From AP-15 sp963774345 (GTDB taxonomy: Bacteria; Pseudomonadota; Alphaproteobacteria; ATCC43930; CGMCC-115725), in contig CAVZFB010000031.1 in assembly GCA_963774345.1 (NCBI GenBank), positions 62,001 through 126,000 on the forward strand: a stretch of DNA of 64,000 nucleotides, given 5' to 3'. A program made the position numbers and the translations under genes. Every line of letters starts with the position of its first letter. Positions within the stretch are counted from its first letter, which is position 1. Below, in pieces: positions 8,685 through 16,728 of the stretch. Below the pieces are notes generated by a model. The model searched no databases. It was not told the DNA's origin and saw only the letters and a list, made by a program, of their open reading frames with translations.

Positions 8685-9524
8685 CTAATCCGCGATGTCG
8701 AGCCCCAGATCAAGGATCGGCGCGCTGTGGGTGATCCAGCCGGATGAGATCAGATCGACGCCAGTGGCGGCAATCGCGGCGACGGTTTCGAGGCTGATCC
8801 GGCCTGAGGCTTCGGTCACGGCGTGGCCGTCGACCATCGCCACTGCGCGGCGTAGGGTCTCCGGCGCCATGTTATCGAGCAGCACGGCGTCGACACCGAC
8901 TTCAAGCGCCTCGGCGAGCTGGTCGAGGGTGTCGACCTCGAGCTCGATCTTGACCAGATGCCCGGCATGCGCGCGAGCGCGTTCGAGCGCCGCCCGTACC
9001 CCGCCCGCCATCGCAATGTGGTTGTCCTTGATCAGCACGGCGTCGTCGAGCCCAAAGCGGTGATTTGCCCCGCCGCCCAGGCGAACCGCTTCCTTTTCCA
9101 AGGTGCGCAGGCCGGGGGTGGTCTTACGTGTGCACACGATCTTGGCCTTGGCGCCGGCGATCGCGTCGGCCAAGGTCCGGGTGGCGGTGGCGACCCCGGA
9201 CATTCGGCACAGAATATTCAGCGCAGTGCGCTCGGCGGCCAAAACCGGCCGGGCTCGGCCGGCAATGCGGGCGACCGTCTCGCCGCGCACGACTCGGGCG
9301 CCGTCGGCGCGCACTGTCTCAATGCGTAAGCCGGGGTCGAGTAATTCGAAGGTCAGCAGCGCGGCATCGAGCCCGGCGACGACCCCCGGCTGGCGGGCGG
9401 CGATCACCGCTTCGATCTCGGCATGCTCCGGCACGATCGCATCGGTGGTGATGTCACCGGCGCGCCCCAGATCTTCCAGCAACGCCGCCCGCACGATCGG
9501 CTCGATGATCAGCCGCATCGCCAT
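8685..9524 (-). CDS. nadC: nicotinate-nucleotide pyrophosphorylase (carboxylating) NadC
   Basis: A 279-residue quinolinate phosphoribosyltransferase, normal length. Family motifs include LLEDLGRAGDITTDAIV near the start, ERTALNILCRMSGVAT around 100, the active-site segment CTRKTTPGLRTLEKEAV around 139, GGGANHRFGLDDAVLIKDNH around 160-180, and LLDNM further on. It makes nicotinate mononucleotide from quinolinate and PRPP. It follows nadA by 16 bases on the same strand. No nadB or aspartate dehydrogenase gene is visible alongside, so the first step of de novo NAD synthesis must be encoded elsewhere. Confidence 0.95.
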   Translation of the reverse strand: MAMRLIIEPIVRAALLEDLGRAGDITTDAIVPEHAEIEAVIAARQPGVVAGLDAALLTFELLDPGLRIETVRADGARVVRGETVARIAGRARPVLAAERTALNILCRMSGVATATRTLADAIAGAKAKIVCTRKTTPGLRTLEKEAVRLGGGANHRFGLDDAVLIKDNHIAMAGGVRAALERARAHAGHLVKIELEVDTLDQLAEALEVGVDAVLLDNMAPETLRRAVAMVDGHAVTEASGRISLETVAAIAATGVDLISSGWITHSAPILDLGLDIAD

Positions 9525-9540
9525 CGCGTCTTCTCCGCCG

Positions 9541-10542
9541 TCAGCCGAAGGCCAGCATGCGCTCGACCGCTTGACGCGCTCGCCCGGCGATCGCCGGATC
9601 GACCGTGACCTCGTGGCTCATGGTTTCGAGGGCGCGGCGGATCTTCGGTAAAGTGATCCGCTTCATATGCGGGCATAGGTTGCACGGCCGCACGAAGTCG
9701 AGATCGGGGTATTGCAATGCCACATTGTCGCTCATCGAGCATTCGGTCAGCAGTACGACGCGTGCCGGACGCTCTCTGCCGACATAATCGGCCATCGCCG
9801 CGGTCGAACCGGTAAAGTCGCACTCGGCGACGACATCGGGCGGGCATTCCGGATGGGCCAGCACGACAACGCCGGGATGGCTTTCGCGCACACTTCGGAC
9901 ATCCTCGGCGGTAAAGCGCTCATGGACCTCGCAATGGCCTTTCCACGCGATGATCTCGACCTTGGTCTGGGCCGCGGTGTTGCGCGCGAGATACTCGTCA
10001 GGGAGCATGATCACCCGCGGCGCGCCCAGCCCCTCGATGATCTTCTTGGCGTTGCCCGAGGTGCAGCAGATATCCGACTCGGCCTTTACCGCCGCCGAGG
10101 TGTTGACATAGGTGACGATCGGCACGCCGGGATGGCGCTCGCGCATAAGCCTGATGTCGGCCGCGGTGATCGAGGCGGCGAGCGAACACCCGGCCTTGAG
10201 GTCGGGGATCAGCACGGTCTTTGCCGGGTTCAACAATTTGGCGGTCTCGGCCATGAAATGGACGCCGGCCAGGACGATCACCTGGGCGTCGGTGCGCGCC
10301 GCCTCACGCGCCAAGGCGAGGCTGTCGCCAACGATGTCCGCGACGGTGTGGAAGATGTCCGGCGTTTGGTAATTGTGCGCCAGGACAACGGCATTGCGCT
10401 CGCGCTTGAGCCGCAAAATCGCGTCGATGTCGTCGGCCAGGATCGGCCATTCCATGGGCGGGATGTGCCGCTCCACACGCCGGTAGAGTTCGGGCAGCGG
10501 CATTGGCGCCGCGGGTGTCGGGGAAGTGGTGGTCTCCAGCAC
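9541..10542 (-). CDS. nadA: quinolinate synthase NadA
   Basis: A 333-residue [4Fe-4S] quinolinate synthase. Cluster ligands are Cys119 (LKAGCSLA), Cys204 (GHCEVHE) and Cys290 (PCNLCPHMK), matching the three conserved cysteines of the family. VLAHNYQTPDI and VGDSLALAREA form the N-terminal substrate-binding segments. It condenses iminoaspartate with dihydroxyacetone phosphate. The start is GTG at 10542 behind AGGAG. A 17-bp palindrome lies 13-29 bases upstream of the start and probably controls nadA-nadC. Confidence 0.95.
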   Translation of the reverse strand: MLETTTSPTPAAPMPLPELYRRVERHIPPMEWPILADDIDAILRLKRERNAVVLAHNYQTPDIFHTVADIVGDSLALAREAARTDAQVIVLAGVHFMAETAKLLNPAKTVLIPDLKAGCSLAASITAADIRLMRERHPGVPIVTYVNTSAAVKAESDICCTSGNAKKIIEGLGAPRVIMLPDEYLARNTAAQTKVEIIAWKGHCEVHERFTAEDVRSVRESHPGVVVLAHPECPPDVVAECDFTGSTAAMADYVGRERPARVVLLTECSMSDNVALQYPDLDFVRPCNLCPHMKRITLPKIRRALETMSHEVTVDPAIAGRARQAVERMLAFG

Positions 10543-10554
10543 GATCCTCTCCTT

Positions 10555-10571
10555 ATACTCATAGTGAGCAT
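10555..10571. promoter_or_regulatory. candidate NAD-responsive operator upstream of nadA
   Basis: ATACTCA-TAG-TGAGCAT is an inverted repeat with six of seven positions matched per arm. It lies just upstream of the nadA ribosome-binding site. Its placement suggests a repressor site for nadA-nadC. From memory, alphaproteobacterial NadQ operators look similar, but I cannot verify that here. Confidence 0.5.
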
Positions 10572-10747
10572 TTCAACGGCCTGGAAAAGCCGGGCAAACT
10601 GCGCCCGGCCTCCGGTTATGCTGCATATGAGGATAAGGTCCGTAATCGAAGTGTCAAGATCCTGATTTTCGATGCCGGATCCCAGAGCCCGCGGCCGAAC
10701 TGCAACCCCTTGCAAAGTTTCGCCGCTGGCGTAACTCCTGTCGCGCC

Positions 10748-11800
10748 ATGCCGTCCCGTTTCGACAAGCTCGCCTTCGATACTCTACAAGCCGCGAGAGT
10801 ATCCTGGTATTTCGGCCAGAAGCTGCTGGCGGCGCGGATGAGCCGTCCGGTGCCTTTGCCGGAAGCGCTGCGCGGTCGAGCGATGCCGAACCGGCAGCGT
10901 ATTCTCCGCGATCTGCGGGCGCTGATCGAGCAGGACTGGCGCAATATCGAGGCCGGATACTATGCCCCTCCGGCCGCCGACTTCGACGGCCCGCTTGCGG
11001 CGGTTCGCCGCGCCGTCGATTTTTTCGCCGATCTCGCGGCGGTCGAGGCCAGGCGCCATGGCGAGCCCAGGGAGCGCTTACTGAGCGCACCCCCGTCCGG
11101 GAATTACCCGCGATATTTCCTGCAAAAATTTCATTTTCAGAGCGACGGGTATTTGAGCGAGGCGTCGGCCGAGCGCTATGACCACCAGGTCGAGGTTTTG
11201 TTTGGCGGCGGGGCCGCGGCAATGCGCCGCCAGGCGCTGGTGCCGCTCAAACGCGCGCTCGCCGATCTTCCAGCCCGAGGGCGCGACGGTGCGCGGCTCC
11301 TCGATCTCGCCTGTGGAACCGGGCGCTTTTTATGCGAGGTCAAGGCGAACTATCCGCGCCTGCACGTCACCGGGCTCGATTTGTCGCCGCATTACCTCGC
11401 TGTCGCCCGGCGCGAGCTGGCGCCGTGGTCTCGCACCCGCCTCGTCGAAGGCGCCGCCGAAGCGATGCCGTTCGCCGACGGAGAGTTCGCTGTCGTCACT
11501 TGCATCTACCTCTTCCACGAGCTGCCGCCGCGAATTCGTCGGGCTGTCATCGGCGAGATCCGGCGCGTGCTGAAGCCGGGCGGAACCGCGATCCTGGTCA
11601 ACTCGCTGCAAATCGGCGACGAACCCGATTACGACGCGATGCTGGAATCGTTTCCGGCGGCGTTTCACGAGCCTTATTACGCGAGCTATCTGCGCGAGGA
11701 TCTCGACCGGCTGCTGAGCCCCGGGTTTGCCCCGGCCGAGCGCTTCCCCGCCTATTTTTCAAAGGTGCTGAGCTACCGCCGCGAACCCGGCCCCGGGTGA
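10748..11800 (+). CDS. class I SAM-dependent methyltransferase
   Basis: A 350-residue protein. The C-terminal two thirds is a Rossmann-type methyltransferase domain: motif I LLDLACGTGRFL at about 181-192, the acidic residue in VTGLDLSPHYL, AAEAMPFADGEF for motif II, and RRVLKPGGTAILV for motif III. The N-terminal 170 residues (MPSRFDKLAFDTLQAARVSW and on) are not a domain I can name. It is divergent from nadA with about 200 bases between. The substrate is unknown. Confidence 0.85.
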   Translation: MPSRFDKLAFDTLQAARVSWYFGQKLLAARMSRPVPLPEALRGRAMPNRQRILRDLRALIEQDWRNIEAGYYAPPAADFDGPLAAVRRAVDFFADLAAVEARRHGEPRERLLSAPPSGNYPRYFLQKFHFQSDGYLSEASAERYDHQVEVLFGGGAAAMRRQALVPLKRALADLPARGRDGARLLDLACGTGRFLCEVKANYPRLHVTGLDLSPHYLAVARRELAPWSRTRLVEGAAEAMPFADGEFAVVTCIYLFHELPPRIRRAVIGEIRRVLKPGGTAILVNSLQIGDEPDYDAMLESFPAAFHEPYYASYLREDLDRLLSPGFAPAERFPAYFSKVLSYRREPGPG

Positions 11801-11810
11801 CGGCGTCTGC

Positions 11811-12587
11811 CTAGGCTTTCAGGTGCTTGTCGAAGAACGCGACGGCATCGCGCCACAGCTCGGTCGCCGGGCCTTCGCGATAGCTCGGGCGATAGTCCGC
11901 GAGAAACGCATGGCCGGCATTTTTGTAGACCTTGATTGTAACGTCTTTTCCGGCGGCCTGGCCGCGCTTACCCAATTCTTCGGACTGCGCCACCGACGGG
12001 TTTTGGTCTTCTTCGCCGAACACCCCGAAAAGCGGGCAGCCGAGCTTGCCGACCAGGTCGAGGATCGGCGTCGGCCGCGCCGGCGACGTTTCGGCGTCGG
12101 GGGTGGCGCGATGGATGAACCCGCCCCAGCAATCGATCGCGGCGTCGACCTTGTTGCTGCTGCATGCGAACAGGAGGGTCTGGCGCCCGCCTGAGCAGAA
12201 GCCGATCGCGCCGATCTTGCCGGTAGCAGACGGCAATGCGCGCAGATGCGCCGCCGCCGCCTCGAGGTCCTGTACCGCCTCGGCGTCGCGCTTGCCGAAC
12301 ATGACCGGCATGACCGTGGCCATGTCGTTCGGATTGGACGGTCCTCCGGCCCGCGCATAAAGGTCGGGCGCCAGCGCGTTGTAGCCGATATTGGCGAATC
12401 GCCGGGCGATATCGCGAATGTGCTCGACGAGCCCAAAGGCTTCATGAATGACCACGATGCCCGGATAATTCCCGGACTGGCTGGGGCGCGCGAGATAGCC
12501 CGTAATCGTGTCGCCACCACTTTTCAGCTCGATGTTTTCAACGCGCACGCGGCTGGGGTCGGTTACCGCACCGGGTATGTTCGCCAT
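11811..12587 (-). CDS. dienelactone hydrolase family protein
   Basis: A 258-residue alpha/beta hydrolase of the dienelactone hydrolase type. The nucleophile is the cysteine in GFCSGG, the acid probably the aspartate in FGEEDQNPSV, and the histidine in NAGHAFLADYRPSY. VVIHEAFGLVEHIRDIARR is the family oxyanion region. The start at 12587 follows an AGGAGG ribosome-binding site. Relatives act on dienelactones and other carboxylic esters; no aromatic-degradation genes adjoin it, so the substrate is open. It converges on the methyltransferase gene. Confidence 0.88.
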   Translation of the reverse strand: MANIPGAVTDPSRVRVENIELKSGGDTITGYLARPSQSGNYPGIVVIHEAFGLVEHIRDIARRFANIGYNALAPDLYARAGGPSNPNDMATVMPVMFGKRDAEAVQDLEAAAAHLRALPSATGKIGAIGFCSGGRQTLLFACSSNKVDAAIDCWGGFIHRATPDAETSPARPTPILDLVGKLGCPLFGVFGEEDQNPSVAQSEELGKRGQAAGKDVTIKVYKNAGHAFLADYRPSYREGPATELWRDAVAFFDKHLKA

Positions 12588-12640
12588 GCCGAACCTCCTG
12601 AAAGACGAGACCCGCAGGATAGCACCGGAGGACGAAGCGC

Positions 12641-12649
12641 TGCTATAAT
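12641..12649 (+). promoter_or_regulatory. extended -10 promoter element for the cupin gene
   Basis: TGCTATAAT is a perfect extended -10 element (TGnTATAAT), 30 bases upstream of the cupin start and upstream of its GGGAGG ribosome-binding site. No good -35 hexamer is evident, which is common with extended -10 promoters. It lies in the divergent gap to the dienelactone hydrolase gene. Confidence 0.55.
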
Positions 12650-12678
12650 GGCCACGATGTCATTCGTGGGAGGAAACC

Positions 12679-13166
12679 ATGGCGGGTGCAGCGGCGACAT
12701 TGGCGAAACCGGCGGCCCAGGCTGAGCCGAAAATGAAGGTCGCGGTGACCAGCGCGAAACAGCCCGATTATGTCGAAGGCCGGCGCAACTTTTTCAAATA
12801 TCGCGACCTTGGCGTGACAGCCGCGAGCAACGGCTGGATGCGGGCGCAGCTGACAACCGCGCTCACCGGGATGACCCAGCCGACCGGCTGGCATTATCAC
12901 GTGTGCGAGGGCCAGTTCGTCTACACGCTGAAGGGTTGGGTCGAGCTCGCATTCGAGGACGGCACCAGCTGCCGGCTCGAAGCCGGCGACTTCGTGCTTC
13001 ATTCCGGGCGGCATGAAGCACAACGAGATCGGCACCTCGGACGACCTCGAGATCCTCGAAGTCTGTCTGCCGGCGAATATGGGCACGGTCCCGTGCGACC
13101 CACCACCCGGCGCCGCAGAACGCCTGACGGCTCGGCGCTGCGCCGACAGCCGCCGCGCTTGCAGAT
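12679..13166 (+). pseudogene. cupin domain protein, frameshifted
   Basis: The start at 12679 follows GGGAGGAAACC. The first 107 codons encode a small cupin: TGWHYHVCEGQFVYTLKGWV is the metal-binding first motif and GTSCRLEAGDFV leads into the second. Near 12998 an extra T breaks the frame. Reading one frame over restores IPGGMKHNEIGTSDDLEILE, the expected second cupin motif, then VCLPANMGTVPCDPP. The restored frame has no stop before the tRNA, so the end is uncertain; I end it before the hairpin at 13167. The ligand is unknown. Confidence 0.65.
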
Positions 13167-13194
13167 CGCCGCCGATCGCTTATCATCGGCGGCG
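13167..13194 (+). terminator. perfect hairpin between the cupin gene and tRNA-Gly
   Basis: CGCCGCCGAT, an 8-base loop, then ATCGGCGGCG form a perfect 10-bp stem ending two bases before the tRNA. It could terminate or process the cupin transcript at the tRNA 5' end. There is no T-tract. Confidence 0.5.
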
Positions 13195-13196
13195 GC

Positions 13197-13270
13197 GCGG
13201 GTGTAGCTCAATGGCAGAGCAGAAGCTTCCCAAGCTTACGACGAGGGTTCGATTCCCTTCACCCGCTCCA
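13197..13270 (+). tRNA. tRNA-Gly(CCC)
   Basis: A complete 74-base cloverleaf with an encoded CCA end. Acceptor GCGGGTG pairs with CACCCGC, D stem GCTC with GAGC, and the anticodon loop is TTCCCAA, so the anticodon is CCC (reads GGG). The T arm is GAGGG-TTCGATT-CCCTT. The anticodon stem has one G-A mismatch at its base (27-43); all other stems pair. There is no integrase or attachment repeat next to it. Confidence 0.95.
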
Positions 13271-13396
13271 GCCCGCTGACGGACAAATAGAAGCCGCGGT
13301 GCTCGCAGCCGCAGCCCCGGCATTTGACGAATTCCCGCGCCAGGCGTGCACTGTCGCGATTATCATGTCGCGAAAGATTTTGCGGGGGTCGTCGTC

Positions 13397-14122
13397 ATGG
13401 TCGATTTTGCCGGCAATCACATCGTCGTTACCGGCGGCACGGGCGCTCTCGGTAGGGCGGTCATCGCCGCCTTGCGTACCGCCGGCGCCGTTTGCCACGT
13501 GCCCAATCTCGTCGCCGCTGAACTCGCCGACTTCCCCTTTGCGAGCGATGCAGGGGTGCATATTGCGGCCGGCGTCGACGTCGCAGACGAGGCGGCAGTC
13601 CACCGATTTTACCAGGCGCTGCCGCCGCTCTGGGCCTCGATTCACCTCGCGGGCGGCTTTGCGATGGCCCCGGTCGCCGAGACCTCAGCGGCGGATTTTA
13701 TCGCGCAGTTCCGCATGAACGCTCTGTCGTGCTTTTTGTGCTCGGCGGCCGCCATCGCCGCATTCCGCAAGCGCCAGACACCGGGGCCGGGCGGGGCGCG
13801 CGGCGGCCGGGTCGTTAACGTCTCCGCGCGACCGGCGCTGGAGCCGCGTCTCGGCGCCGGCATGGTCGCCTATACCGCGGCCAAATCCGCGGTTGCGGCG
13901 CTGACCCAGGCGCTGGGACAAGAGACTGTCGACGAGGAGATCTGGGTCAACGCCGTGGCCCCGTCGATCCTCGACACCCCGGCGAACCGGGCGGCAATGG
14001 GGGACGCCGACTACAGCCGATGGGTGGCGCTCGCCGACCTCGCCGAGATCATCGCCTTTCTCGCTTCACCGGCAAACCGCGTGACCCGCGGCGCCGTGAT
14101 CCCGGTTTACGGCGGGTCTTGA
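13397..14122 (+). CDS. short-chain dehydrogenase/reductase (SDR)
   Basis: A 241-residue classical SDR. The cofactor motif GGTGALGRA is near residues 12-20, a serine lies in VVNVSARPA, the catalytic YTAAK follows, and the C-terminal end GAVIPVYGGS is typical of the family. I start at 13397 because residues upstream of MVDFAGNHIVVTGG do not resemble an SDR N-terminus. Oxidoreductase on an unknown alcohol or carbonyl. It stands 126 bases after the tRNA and 42 bases before a stress-protein gene on the same strand. Confidence 0.85.
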   Translation: MVDFAGNHIVVTGGTGALGRAVIAALRTAGAVCHVPNLVAAELADFPFASDAGVHIAAGVDVADEAAVHRFYQALPPLWASIHLAGGFAMAPVAETSAADFIAQFRMNALSCFLCSAAAIAAFRKRQTPGPGGARGGRVVNVSARPALEPRLGAGMVAYTAAKSAVAALTQALGQETVDEEIWVNAVAPSILDTPANRAAMGDADYSRWVALADLAEIIAFLASPANRVTRGAVIPVYGGS

Positions 14123-14164
14123 GCGCATTCGGCGCCACCCGACCGTGACCGCAGCGGGACGGGC

Positions 14165-14593
14165 ATGCGAATTCTCGTCCCCGTCGATGGTTCGGCGCCC
14201 GCCAATCGAGCGGTTGCCTATGCGACGACACTCGCCGCCGGCCGGGACGACGCGCTGATCATCTTGGTGAATGTCCAAGGCCCCGAGACACTCGAAGTGT
14301 CGGATGTTTCCGCGGTCATGTCGCGCAAGGCCGATCGCCAGATCGCGGCACGGCGGTCGAAGACGGCGCTGCGCAAGGCTGTCCGGACCTGCCGCGACGC
14401 CCAGGTCAAATTCAAAACCCGCGTCGAACTGGGTCCGATCGCCGAGACCATCGACCGGCTCGCACGCCGACTCGGCGTGGATCAGATCGTGATCGGCAGC
14501 CGCGGGCTCGGCGCCATCGGCCGGCTAGTTCTCGGCTCAGTCGCCACTAAGGTCGCCCACCTCGCCCGCGTCCCGGTGACCTTGGTCAAGTGA
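14165..14593 (+). CDS. universal stress protein (UspA family, single domain)
   Basis: A 142-residue single-domain Usp protein. The N-terminus MRILVPVDGSAPANRAVAYA and the C-terminal nucleotide-binding motif IVIGSRGLGAIGRLVLGSVA (G-2x-G-9x-G-S type) are both intact, so it probably binds ATP. It ends with VPVTLVK as usual. Its 42-base distance to the SDR gene allows cotranscription. The physiological trigger is unknown. Confidence 0.9.
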   Translation: MRILVPVDGSAPANRAVAYATTLAAGRDDALIILVNVQGPETLEVSDVSAVMSRKADRQIAARRSKTALRKAVRTCRDAQVKFKTRVELGPIAETIDRLARRLGVDQIVIGSRGLGAIGRLVLGSVATKVAHLARVPVTLVK

Positions 14594-14768
14594 AGCTGCC
14601 CGGGTCGGTCCGGTCGGCGCCGCCATAATATTCCTTGCAGCAATCGCGATACAGCAATGTCTTAACGGCGGTTATAAGAGCTATTCCAAAATTTCATGCT
14701 GCATTGCAACATAACCTGATGTAGGGTCCGTGCAGCCGTTAAAAGAGATAATGTGCGAGGTCCCGCGG

Positions 14769-14981
14769 ATGAAACAGCGCCTGATCAGTCTTGACCGGAT
14801 CGCCAGCCAGATGAACGCATGGCTGCTCGCGATTGCGATCGGGTTGGGCATGCTCGACCTGACCGTTTTGGTCGCGAAGTGCCTGCCTGCGCTGCCGCCG
14901 ACGCCGGCCGCCTCTAGCGACGCGCCGGCCGACCAACCGTCATCCCCGCCGCCGCACGCATCTCCGGCGGCCCGCAGCTGA
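14769..14981 (+). CDS. small single-span membrane protein, hypothetical
   Basis: About 70 residues from 14769 (MKQRLISLDRIASQMN), with one clear membrane span (WLLAIAIGLGMLDLTVLVA) and a proline/serine-rich tail (PPTPAASSDAPADQ). The ATG at 14769 has GAGG eight bases upstream; an ATG at 14751 behind AAAGAGA is the alternative. Family not recognised. It precedes gcrA by about 180 bases on the same strand. Confidence 0.55.
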   Translation: MKQRLISLDRIASQMNAWLLAIAIGLGMLDLTVLVAKCLPALPPTPAASSDAPADQPSSPPPHASPAARS

Positions 14982-15113
14982 CCACAATAAGGGCAGTCCT
15001 ATCCCTCTGCCGCCGAACCGCCTCGGCAGGAAGGCATCGGCCCGATCCAGCACCTGAGATTTTTTTAACACCACTAATAGATATCTGTTGGCATCGAGTT
15101 CGCAAGGGTGATA

Positions 15114-15155
15114 CCGTATTTTGTGGGGGTGGATCGGGGGATCCACAGAATACGG
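15114..15155 (+). promoter_or_regulatory. long hairpin in the gcrA leader
   Basis: CCGTATTTTGTGG (15114-15126) pairs with CCACAGAATACGG (15143-15155): 13 pairs in RNA, one of them G-U, with a 16-base loop. A competing hairpin, GTGGATC/GATCCAC (15129-15146), uses the right arm. The structure ends 8 bases before the gcrA start and overlaps the G-rich ribosome-binding site. A CcrM-type GANTC site (GAATC, 15158-15162) follows directly. Confidence 0.55.
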
Positions 15156-15163
15156 GGGAATCG

Positions 15164-15505
15164 ATGGAAATCACCTGGACTTCCGAGCGAGTCGAGCGGC
15201 TGAATCAGTTGTTTGAGGAGGGGTTGCCGACCGCCGAGATCGGGCGCCGCCTAGGTCTTACCAAAAACGCCGTCATCGGGCGGCTGCACCGCAGCGCGAT
15301 GACGCGACGCGAACCCGCGCCGAGGCCGGTGCGGCGCAACGTTTTCGAATTCAGCGGGCCGAGCTGCATGTGGCCCTACGGCCATCCGAACGACCTGAAT
15401 TTCCGCTTCTGCGGCGCCCGCCCACTACCCGGCAAGCCATATTGCACCGAGCACGCGGCAATCGCCTACGTCCGGCCGAAGGACCAGAAACCCGACGCCG
15501 CCTGA
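15164..15505 (+). CDS. gcrA: GcrA cell cycle regulator
   Basis: A 113-residue GcrA-family protein. The N-terminal DNA-binding helix-turn-helix reads WTSERVERLNQLFEEGLP and GRRLGLTKNAVIGRLHR. The C-terminal sigma70-binding part includes SCMWPYGHPND, FCGARPLPGKPYCTEH. GcrA works with the CcrM methyltransferase, recruiting RNA polymerase to promoters carrying GANTC sites; it is confined to Alphaproteobacteria. Its own leader has a strong hairpin and a GANTC site just before the ATG, hinting at feedback. It converges on the coxE-like gene with no gap. Confidence 0.93.
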   Translation: MEITWTSERVERLNQLFEEGLPTAEIGRRLGLTKNAVIGRLHRSAMTRREPAPRPVRRNVFEFSGPSCMWPYGHPNDLNFRFCGARPLPGKPYCTEHAAIAYVRPKDQKPDAA

Positions 15506-16687
15506 TCACCCGCGGCGTTTGAGGCGGCGCATCGCGCGGTCGATGCCGTCGAGGGTCAGCGGAAACATGCGGTCTTCGGTGATATCGCGGATCATGCCGA
15601 TGCTGGTGGTGCCGTTCCAGTATTTCTCCGGCACCGGGTTCAGCCACACGGCTCGGGGGTAGGCGCCGAACAAACGGCGCAGCCAGATTTCGCCCGACTC
15701 GTCGTTCCAGCGCTCGACGCTGCCCCCTTCCTTTTCGATCTCGTAGGGGCTCATGCTGGCGTCGCCGACCAGCACAATCCGATAATTGTGGTCGTAGGTG
15801 CGCATCAATTCCATGACCGCCACCTGCTCGACATGGCGGCGGCGCGAGTTGCGCCACACGGTGTCATAAAGGCAGTTGTGGAAATAGAAGTGGATCAGGT
15901 GCTTGAATTCGGAGCGCGCGGCCGAGAACAACTCTTCGCAGACCCGGACATGGTCTTCCATCGACCCGCCGACATCGAGAAACAATAGCAGCTTTACGGC
16001 ATTGTGCCGCTCCGGAACCAATTTCAGATCGAGCCAGCCGGCATTATGCGCGGTCGAGCGCACGGTGCCGTCGAGATCGAGTTCATCGTCGGCGCCCTCC
16101 CGCGCAAACTGGCGCAATCGGCGCAAGGCCAGTTTGATATTGCGGGTGCCGAGTTCGACGGTATCGTCGAGGTTGCGGAACTCGCGCCGGTCCCACACCT
16201 TGACGGCGCTGCGGTGTTTGCCCTCCTGCTGGCCGATGCGCACCCCTTCGGGATTGTAGCCGTGGGCGCCGAACGGCGAGGTGCCGGCGGTGCCGATCCA
16301 TTTGCCGCCGCTGTGATGCCGCCCCTTCTGCTCGGCCAAGCGCTGGCGCAAGGTCTCCATCACCTTTTCCCAGCCGCCGAGCGCTTCGACGAGCTTTTTC
16401 TCTTCGTCGGTCAGCAGCCGCTCGGCGAGTTTCTTGAGCCACTCTTCGGGGATTTCGGCCTTAGGATCGGACAGGGTTTCGATTCCTTTGAAGCAATGTC
16501 CGAAAACCCGATCGAACCGGTCGAGATGGCGCTCGTCTTTGACCAGCGAGGTGCGCGCGACGTAGTAGAAATCCTCGATTGCGAAGGCGGCGACACGCTT
16601 GTCCATCGCCTCCATCAAAGTCAGGTACTCGCGCAGCGAGACCGGGATCTTGGCCGCGCGCAGCTCAGTAAAGAACGAGAAGAACAT
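15506..16687 (-). CDS. VWA domain-containing CoxE-like protein
   Basis: A 393-residue protein of the CoxE family. The start at 16687 gives MFFSFFTELRAAKIPVSLREYLTLMEAM, the family N-terminus; upstream in-frame codons look non-coding. The VWA domain begins around residue 215 with LLLFLDVGGSMEDHV, where the metal-site serine of the usual DxSxS is replaced by glycine, as in other CoxE proteins I recall. With the MoxR-type ATPase CoxD, CoxE is thought to help assemble the active site of the molybdenum hydroxylase. It follows the large-subunit gene by about 40 bases. Confidence 0.85.
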   Translation of the reverse strand: MFFSFFTELRAAKIPVSLREYLTLMEAMDKRVAAFAIEDFYYVARTSLVKDERHLDRFDRVFGHCFKGIETLSDPKAEIPEEWLKKLAERLLTDEEKKLVEALGGWEKVMETLRQRLAEQKGRHHSGGKWIGTAGTSPFGAHGYNPEGVRIGQQEGKHRSAVKVWDRREFRNLDDTVELGTRNIKLALRRLRQFAREGADDELDLDGTVRSTAHNAGWLDLKLVPERHNAVKLLLFLDVGGSMEDHVRVCEELFSAARSEFKHLIHFYFHNCLYDTVWRNSRRRHVEQVAVMELMRTYDHNYRIVLVGDASMSPYEIEKEGGSVERWNDESGEIWLRRLFGAYPRAVWLNPVPEKYWNGTTSIGMIRDITEDRMFPLTLDGIDRAMRRLKRRG

Positions 16688-16728
16688 CGTTAAAGGATTT
16701 CCTGGAATGCTGACCGAAAAGGATCGGT

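Noticed and set aside
13013..13279. Plus-strand frame running through the tRNA gene
   Set aside because: It is the shifted continuation of the cupin gene and then reads non-coding tRNA sequence; not a separate gene.
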